Positions 56,460 to 64,000 of a stretch of DNA of 64,000 bases are shown here, one piece after another. Source of the stretch: Pterobdella sp. o SKG-2022 (lineage: Eukaryota > Annelida > Clitellata > Hirudinida > Piscicolidae). Positions within the stretch are counted from its first letter, which is position 1. The number at the start of each line of letters is the position of its first letter. Where the stretch lies: positions 19,322,674 to 19,386,673 of the forward strand of contig OZ038322.1 of assembly GCA_964035795.1 (NCBI GenBank), read 5' to 3'. The notes below the pieces were generated by a model, which was given only the letters and a program-made list of their open reading frames with translations, searched no databases and was not told the DNA's origin. The position numbers and the translations under genes were made by a program.

Positions 56460-56902
56460 TAGTCCTGAAAAATATATGGCGAATATTGTAAATAATTAGA
56501 AAACTACATATGTCGTAGCCATTTTTGTGTTTATTTATTAATTTCTCTTTTGTTGGTTTGAAAATTAGTTGTTTTTTACGTTGTTTGTATGAAAGAGGTA
56601 CGTAACAAATGCAACGCAGTATTATTTCAAAAAACCAATTTATTAGGCGAATAATATATATTTGAAAAAATGTTTCAATCAAATATCACTTTTTATTTTT
56701 ATTGAAACCTTCACATAATTTTACAAAAATTTGGTTATTAATGTTATTTATGAACATTAATGTGAAACTAAATATCAATATTTTTACATTTACTGGTCAT
56801 AAAACAATATAATTAATGAAATTTCTTAATATTTATTGAATGTAGAACATATAAGATTAAAACTACACTGAAAATGTTAAACTCAATCGAATGATCTTTA
56901 AT
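56460..56902. other. Intergenic between RSPH1-like and PDIA4 (both minus strand)
   Basis: PDIA4 3' UTR (AATAAA complement at 56832-56837) and the RSPH1-like 5' region. A possible upstream coding start for the RSPH1-like gene (ATGGCTACGACATAT then GTAG, near 56520) does not fit the exon phase. Confidence 0.5.
56832..56837 (-). terminator. Poly(A) signal AATAAA, PDIA4
   Basis: The reverse-complement hexamer lies about 66 nt past the PDIA4 stop codon at 56903-56905. Confidence 0.5.
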
Positions 56903-59835
56903 TCATAGTTCATCTTTCTTTCCTTTGAAAGCCACGGCAGCGTTTTCTCGAAGAAAACTTTCAATGCTTTTAAGATCTCTTTCTCCCGCAAACTTTATTG
57001 GTGCTTTCTTTTTGTTTGCCGGTGCAAAGTAAATTGTCGGAAAACCTGTAAAAATTCATATGTATAAAAACGAAGCAAAGCTATAAAAACGAAATTCACA
57101 TTAAAAAAAACTTCTAAAACTTCAAAAAACAAGAACCTTCAGCAGAATACTCAGCAGGACTATCGTTGGCAGTGGCATCCATTTTTGCAATCACAAGGTC
57201 TTTCTCGTCCTTTAGTTTATTGGCCAACTGCTTATAAATCGGCTCCAGATTCTTGCAGTGGCCACACCATGGAGCATATAACTCAATCAATACATCTGCA
57301 TGGTGTTGGTGATTTTAGAAGTGATTTTATGATCTTGGAAAAAAAAGGTTTATTATAAAACACCTTTCTTTTCATCGAGTACAATCTGATCAAATGTTTT
57401 TCCTACAACAATGGTGACAGGACCCTTTTGCTTAGCAGGTTTTGGTTGGGTCTTTATGTGTGGCTTCAACTTACCTGAAAAATTTATTATAACTTTATAC
57501 TTTTGAAACCTTTTCACAATATCTCACCTTTAGTGAACATAGAAAAGAATTCTTTAATGACATCCTCATCATACTCCTCCATTGGCTCCATTGGGTACCT
57601 TTTCTCACCCTGCGCCAAGATGCCCACATTTATCTCTTCTCCTGTTCCAACACAATGTGTTCAATTGAATATTCAATTTTGAATTCAAAAATGAATGATG
57701 AATATAAATCTAGATACTACAAAGTTTCCTAAAGTGCTAAACCACCCTTAATAACAGTAAAAACGAAAAAATGATGAAACCACAAAGATTGTAATGCACC
57801 TGAATCATCGAACCCAAAGTCTAAAAAGAGTTTTGAGTTTTGCTCTTCATCAACAATGGCAAAGGTGAAGGACTTGTATTTGGCTGCAAGACTCGCAAAT
57901 TTATTTCTCCACAACTGTGTGGCTAATATTTACAAAGTTATTGGAATCTTTTAAAAACAAGGTTATATAAATTGAATACCTGTACGATGCTCAAAAGACC
58001 AATCTACAGTGTAAAAAAATAAGACCAAGGGTCGAGATTTCTCATATGCCTGCCAGAGATTCATAATATTTAGAATATTTGCAAACATAGCTTTATTTGT
58101 TTTTCGGAATCACAAATGTTATCTAAGTAATTAATGCCAAAAACTACAAACATTTTCAGTGCTAGGATTATACTCTCCGATCAAAGGCACTGAGTTTGCT
58201 TGTACAAATGAGGTTATAGCTTCCAACTTAATATCATCCTGTTGTAATTCGAAAGAATGGTCTTCAATAATAACAAAACTAATTCAATTAGGAGAATGAT
58301 TATAGGGAGATTAACTTCATGGGTTGATAGACAACATAGTTATTGCAAAAAATAAAACAACTCAAAAGGTCAAAAACTTTGTAAAAAAACTGGCTATAGT
58401 TATTGAAATAAAACACAATAAAAAATTACTAATATATCTAATTTGAAGTTCCAAACAAAAAATTTACCCTTGGATCCCTCACTACATTGGTTACAGTTGA
58501 CTAAAGTAAAATTCAGCAAAAAACAATCCTTATAATAGACATTGGTCTAGAAACTCTTGAAGTTAATGCCACTATAATCACACTTGTATTTGATTTAATT
58601 TAACTTATAAAACTATAATTTAATACAGAAATGAAAAAATTATAATGTACATGCAGCCAAAATCTTTTGTTTGAAACAGAGACAATCATTATATTTAGAA
58701 ATAATGTTTGGAGAACTGAGTTATTCGTTAATAATAATTATAAAAATAGTTCATCATTATACTCAATTCCACTGAAATTAGAGTATGGATTTAAATGACT
58801 GAACCATTTTGGAAAATTGAAAATTCTAAAACAAAAATAAACTTTTCAAATTTAAAAAACAAGCGAAAAAGAAACAACCCATAAAAAATATACCTTAAAA
58901 TCAATGAATTTAGTAGGAGGATCATGCTTAGAGCGGTGACGATCAATAGTGTGAACAGAAAGGCAATTGGTGGGCAATTTAAGAGCAGAACTCACACTGG
59001 GATCAAATGAATGCAAAAAGATGAGGTCACCTCGCAAATCATTGGCTGTCAGTTGTTGGAAGTATTAATTATAGATTGATAAAAAGATATTAATTACGCA
59101 ACTCAAATATAAAATATGAAAATTGTTGTTAAGATAATACATAATCTATATAAGGAGCTGATCAAAGTAGTTTCTAATAAAAATAACTGAAATCTAAAAA
59201 TAATGGCATAGAAAGATGTGAAACAATGAAATCCAACGTATGACAGATAGCTTGATGATGAATGGTAGCAATGGCTATGAACTCACCAGCTTTGAGGTAG
59301 GTATCAAATAAGGGACTCTGCTCATTCTCAAAGAAGCTTAAGAAAAACACCTGACTGCTGCCTATTAACATAAATAATAAGTGTCAAAATAAGTTTACCC
59401 TAAAAAAAATATATATCAATTAAACAATAATAAATGTGTGAGACACAAACAAAGGTTTACTAAGCAATGAAGTACTTGATAATGTAAATTTCGTACACAA
59501 AAAGCTTTTTTGTTTAAAAAACCTTCATGTTTGTGCCTAGTACATCAAATATATTCTCCTTTATAAGCTCACTTTCAGTTGAAGCAAGATATTTCTTGTA
59601 TTCCTTCACACTGCTGAGTAACAGGGAAGCTGGCTGCTTGAGCTTCCTGATGTACTCCATCAAGCCTGGTTGATACATACATTGTTAATCATGCTAAAGG
59701 GCATTAATATTATCAACTGACATACATATACACTGTTCAATTTTATGTAATGAACAACAAAATAAGATTATTGAAGTGGTATGAAACTATTATAAAGTTT
59801 TCAAGACTAAGTGTTCATATTAATTCAATTTCAAG

Positions 59836-59886
<51 letters not shown>

Positions 59887-61519
59887 AACTAGAGTGAGCT
59901 TATAAACTACATTATGAATGAATGCATAGCTCCTCACCCCACTGGTCTCTGGCATCAGATTTGAAGTCAAACACTTGGCCCTTTCTAAATACCTTTATAG
60001 ATACTCATTATTTTAAAATGAAAAAAAGTTGAACCAATTTTAAAAAAGGGTATACTCTGTATTGAAATTGAAAATCACAAAAGCATGGATAGACTCAATT
60101 AATAGTGAATAATTTCAAGACCTTCATGGTAGGGTAGCCTGACACACCATATTTGGTGCCTAGTTCACTTTCTGTTGTAGCATCAACCTAGGTGACAAAA
60201 AGTGAAATAAGATAAATCTATTCAAAAACATTATTTAATACCAATGATTGGAATGCAGTATTAAAGAAAAAAAATAAAAATTGTATGTATTATATATGAA
60301 AAATTAAATAACTTGAGCATTTTTTGAAAATTGAAGTCTCCTTAATATAAATACTAATTAATTTATTCAGTATGTCAACATCCAACTTTTGCCAAATAAA
60401 TATCTTCTGATAGGAGTTCTTTTGCTGCTTTTTCATATTCAGGTTTCAATTTTTTACAATGACCACACCTTAAAATGTAAATAAAAAATAGGATTATGTG
60501 AAACTTAAATATTTAACTAAAATTCACTTTCAACAACAATTTTTTATTTTAAAACTAATATAAAAATATATCTATTTAACATTAAAATTATATAAAATCA
60601 AACGTAAATTTTAGCATTTAAAACAAAGATGAAAAATATGATAATGAAACACACCATGGAGCATAAAACATGACAATACTGAGTTCATGCTTGTCAACAA
60701 ACTCAGTGAAGTTGCTATTGGTGAGTACGATAGTGTGTTCCTTTGGTGGAACCCATGATGGTGAACTTATCTTCTCCATGAAGGACACAACACCTAATGC
60801 AATATATCAATGTCGAATAATTCTTCATACTATATTTTAAATTTATTCAATAATTTTTAGACATAGATTTTATATGAATAATTACATACCAATGCTATCT
60901 CTTGACCCATCAAAAGGAATTTGGGTTCCATGTCTGAATCCAATCAGAGTTGGATAACCTCCTACTTCAAATCTAAACATTTTTTGAACAAAATTAATGC
61001 ATTTGAAAAATTTATAAAGCCAATTTTATATGACAACCTTTCAGCAAGCTCTTTTTCTTCAGTTGCATCTACCTTTGCAAGAAATCCATTTTTCTTATCT
61101 TTTAACTCCTTTGCAGCTTTCTCATACTCCGGTAGCAATTTCTTGCAATGACCACACCTCAAGTTAGAGTTGAAAGTCATTTGAACTGAAAAAATGTAAA
61201 TTCCATAAAATTTATCATTGTTTTCGGTTACCATGGAGCGTAAAATTCCACGAGCACAAACTCTTTTTCCTCTAAAAAAGTGTCAAAGTTATCTCCATTT
61301 AATTTAAAAACTCCATTTTCAGTTACGTATTCTTCAGAATCCAAAGATTCGTCCTCAGATAAGTTTTCTTTAAGCAGGTCTTCTTTAATAAATTAACCAC
61401 AGTATAAAAGCTTTTCAAATTTTAATTATTTCAAAACGCATGAACAAACCTTCATTCCCTACTTCTTCTGAATTGATAAAAGCGGCAGAAGTTATTAAAA
61501 GAAGATGAATGAGATTCAT
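56903..61519 (-). CDS. PDIA4: Protein disulfide-isomerase A4 (ERp72)
   Basis: Nineteen exons join in phase to 641 residues (human 645): 61450-61519, 61232-61382, 61038-61157, 60890-60972, 60655-60793, 60387-60468, 60122-60187, 59938-59992, 59573-59665, 59287-59361, 58894-59045, 58468-58500, 58152-58238, 57980-58049, 57800-57922, 57528-57641, 57364-57474, 57137-57295 and 56903-57045. A signal peptide ([14 protein letters not shown]) and acidic stretch lead into thioredoxin domains a0 and a, then b, b' and a'. All three active sites read YAPWCGHCK. The C-terminus is KDEL, which retains the protein in the ER (vertebrate ERp72 ends KEEL). It catalyses disulfide formation and isomerisation in secretory proteins. 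Each WCGHC motif is complete, so the enzyme should be active. A (TA)n tract lies in the intron between exons 8 and 9. Confidence 0.96.
59838..59884. repeat. (TA)n microsatellite
   Basis: An uninterrupted run of TA dinucleotides in a PDIA4 intron. It can form a cruciform and is likely length-polymorphic. Confidence 0.95.
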
Positions 61520-61845
61520 CCCTAATCGGTCAGAACTTTTGAGATCGGCAAACAGTCGTGAATGCAAACTTAGATTCAATATATTATGAAAAATTTTCTT
61601 TGTAAAACACAAAAAATTTTAAAGACAAGATCTGAGCTATTTCAAAAATTTGAACCAAGGTTTATTGGTTTATCTATTTTATTGGCTTCAAATGGACCAA
61701 TGAAAATTGGCCAAATCACCAACGAAATAATGTCAATAAGTAAGTTTTTAAACAAAAAAATATAAGGCTTTAACAGAAAAAAGGCAAAATTTAGAGCAAC
61801 AGAGAAATGGTTGTATAAAAGTATTATAAAATATAAATATCAATT
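61520..61845. other. PDIA4 5' region / MATE 3' UTR
   Basis: Both neighbours are on the minus strand. Nothing else was recognised; a TTTATT (AATAAA complement) at 61661-61666 may end the MATE transcript. Confidence 0.5.
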
Positions 61846-62917
61846 TTAATGGAAATGCAAAAATGGTGTATATTTCAAATCAATATTTTCATGTAAAAAC
61901 AAAGGCTGTATAGTTTCATTGCAATAAGGCACTGTATTATTAGCAAATAGTTTTTTCAAAGGATCACCACGAGTTTCCAAGAGTGGTTCTAAAATAGAAA
62001 CAGTTAAAGGCTCTTTCGGGGTAGGAACTGTAGTATTCGAAGCATTGAATAGTTCGGCAGCTTTGCATATATCAACATCATGTGGCAAAAAAATTCTGAG
62101 ACAAAGACTCAAAGTAAAAATAGCAACGAAAATAAGACATATAGGCAATCTTTTTAACAAAAGTTTTTTAAGATCATTATTGTCAAGAATAAGTTCATCG
62201 TCGACTTGGTTGTCTTCTGTTGCATTAACATTTTCGTTGTCGCTCAGTAGTCCTTTAAAATTGAATCAAAAAGTAATTGCAAAAGCTTCCACTTATTTTT
62301 CAAAAGTATGCATACAATTGAATCTTTTAAAAAATTTATAGGAAAAAAAAACCAAATGAATTGATATCAAAATTCTATTAACGCTCAGTATCTGGAGCTT
62401 CTGCGTCAAAATCGCCTTCCACATCACTGCTATTTTGTTGAGTCATTCCTGCCCTTATCTGTGCCTGTGTATCGAATCGAAGGTTGTTGTGGTCACATAT
62501 AACATGCATGTTGAAACTTTAGGATAAAACTAGAAGTTTTGAAAAGCTTTGTTCAAATAATATATTTTAAACCAAGTTTTTTGTGAGTTTCTTCAATATA
62601 TAAAAATTTTTCACGACCGTAACTTATTACGCCATTATTTTTTGATTATATTACAATTCTCTTCACGTTTTAACCCTAAATTATACTTATTTAAATTTTA
62701 AATAAATAGTTATTTTTTATTTTTTTTTGTTCTCAATCTAAAGATTAAAATTTACTAGTCAAACAAATTGGTTTTAATTAAGTACTAGGTATGGGATTTG
62801 TATTTTACACAAGGTTTCAAACCTGTTCAGTTTCAGCAGGCCAATTCATTCTGGCCACAAAAACCACCAGACAAACGTTTTGAACTGCAAGTCCCAGTAT
62901 ATAACCCCACCACAAAC
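61846..62917 (-). CDS. SLC47/MATE multidrug and toxin extrusion transporter, C-terminal exons only
   Basis: Three exons, 62823-62917, 62383-62464 and 61846-62252, join in phase. The first encodes a late membrane helix, GLWWGYILGLAVQNVCLVVF, ending ARMNWPAETEQ. This matches the GxWxGL...Q...NWxxEAEKA block before the cytoplasmic loop of animal MATE (SLC47A) proteins. Next come a basic AQIRAG helix, an acidic loop, and a final helix LLLKRLPICLIFVAIFTLS, like the extra C-terminal helix of vertebrate MATE1. About 65 residues follow it, with N-glycosylation sequons, and would be extracellular. MATE proteins exchange protons for organic cations. The exons for the first 11 or so helices are not visible between 62918 and 64000 and should lie beyond the window. 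The first exon starts in phase 1. Confidence 0.75.
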
Positions 62918-63825
62918 CTTAAATAATTAGTTATTTATCAATTAGGGTGAAAAAATACTTGGTAATTTATTAGTTTCGCAGATCGAACTTATTTAAACAT
63001 GTGATACAAACATAATATAAAACAAAATATAAAACTCAAAAAGTGAAAATTATTTATAATTGAAGAATTTTCAATGGAATTTTTGTCTGATGAGTTGCCC
63101 AAGTCAAAATCCTCTTTATAACAAACTTTAATTTTGACTTTTCTTTTAAAAATGAAAAATAACATGTCTGAATGTTGATATTGAACCGAAAGCCTAAACG
63201 ACTTATTAATTTGAAATACAAATTTTTCGATATTAACGGTATGTTATATTTAGCTAATGAACCGACAGTTTGATATTTATGATCAAATCGGTCGAATTTT
63301 TGGGTATATTTCACAAAATCTTCAAACTTCCAATCCTCATTATGTGGAATGTCACTATTTGCTGAAGTACTCTCAACACCAGGCTGCTTTGAAATCGGTG
63401 TCATGGAAAAGTAATTTTTTTTTCACCCTTCTTTTGGAAAGACATGCTTCTATACAGGTATTAAATAGTAGAAATTATTAGAAATCTATGAATTGTTTAA
63501 AAAGGCTTTCAACATTCTGGTAAAACTTCATCAAAATACAAATAGATAATAATGATGCTCTATATAACAATGAAGATTCAAAGAAAGCTAAAAACTTAAT
63601 CAAGTTTGTTTCCAATTGGAACTTCCAGCCTGTTCTAGGGTTGTTTAGAGAGTCCTAACCCTTCTCGATTTTTACGTTAATGTCAATTTAAACTCAAGAA
63701 ATTTCCTTTCCTATGTGTACAAGATTTTACCTATCTATTAATTAGTTATCTGAATTTTTTATTGAAACAAAGCTTTTACATGTATTTTATATCATCATCG
63801 AGTAACCAGTTATCTGAAAACTTGC
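62918..63825. other. Probable MATE intron, no exon recognised
   Basis: The minus-strand open frame 63054-63404 (116 codons) has no MATE character and no recognised domain. The rest is stop-rich AT DNA. Confidence 0.45.
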
Positions 63826-63890
63826 AAAAGACTACGGCACCCGTTACTCCCAGGCGGTCACTCCGCCAAGTACTAACCGGACTCGACGTC
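63826..63890 (-). pseudogene. 5'-truncated 5S rRNA fragment
   Basis: On the minus strand CGGTTAGTACTTGG...GACCGCCTGGGAGTA...CGGGTGCCGTAGTC matches the 3' half of eukaryotic 5S rRNA, including the loop E/helix IV region and the 3' end of helix I, followed by TCTTTT. The 5' half, which contains part of the internal promoter (box A), is absent. It is therefore a fragment or pseudogene, or a 5S-derived repeat, rather than a working gene. Confidence 0.8.
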
Positions 63891-64000
63891 TACCTATTAT
63901 TGTTACCATTTGAATTTTAAAAATTTTGTTTCAGACTTCTTGAGTTTATATCGTTAACACAGCACTGAGTATTGACTACGAAGATTTCACAAAATCGACT

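Noticed and set aside
56500..56530. Upstream first coding exon of the RSPH1-like gene (ATGGCTACGACATAT)
   Set aside because: Its donor phase does not match the next exon, while the ATG at 56459 gives a consistent frame.
63054..63404. Minus-strand frame of 116 codons
   Set aside because: No similarity to MATE or any known family and no splice support. It could be a diverged fragment but cannot be asserted.
63826..63890. Functional 5S rRNA gene
   Set aside because: The 5' half and part of the internal promoter are missing.

Overview
This is a strongly AT-rich window from an invertebrate animal. It holds spliced genes with GT-AG introns, mostly under 2 kb, together with microsatellites and transposon relics. 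The gene set is metazoan: inscuteable, a stargazin-type TARP, the DAPP1 adaptor, a radial-spoke MORN protein and a MATE transporter. I cannot place the lineage. Reading all frames across splice sites gives twelve protein genes. Exon joins were built by hand from splice sites, reading phase and remembered family sequences; no search was run.

Left part (1-19.3 kb): an unrecognised single-pass membrane protein (252-2040, +); a long non-coding stretch with an (AAT)n array; DAPP1-like SH2/PH adaptor (6151-12916, +), whose first intron carries an antisense CR1/L2-like LINE relic and a hairpin; INSC-like protein (13530-17362, -); and RBM22-like spliceosomal protein (17587-19295, -) that has the zinc fingers and proline-rich tail but no RRM.

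Centre (19.3-48.7 kb): USP16/45-like deubiquitinase (19594-25422, +), divergent from RBM22 across about 300 bp; a TARP/CACNG-like gene (27078-33952, +) with a Gln-rich tail of about 620 residues ending in TTPV; an unrecognised one-exon membrane protein (35674-38163, -); and a complete PRPF8 (38775-48628, -, 15 exons, 2332 aa).

Right part (48.7-64 kb): an unrecognised six-exon gene (50589-53557, +); RSPH1-like MORN protein (53714-56459, -) with a 10-nt microexon and an 18-bp coding minisatellite; PDIA4/ERp72 (56903-61519, -, 19 exons, ends KDEL); and the last three exons of an SLC47/MATE transporter (61846-62917, -) whose 5' part lies upstream of what I can see. A 5'-truncated 5S rRNA fragment lies near 63.85 kb.

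The genes are ordinary eukaryotic neighbours, not an operon. Thematic links are PRPF8 with RBM22 (both at the spliceosome active centre) and two membrane proteins ending in the PDZ-ligand sequence TPV. Four related short inverted-repeat elements (MITE-like) sit in introns of four different genes. The most unusual items are the RRM-less RBM22, the giant TARP tail, the microexon and minisatellite in the RSPH1-like gene, and the MITE-like family.
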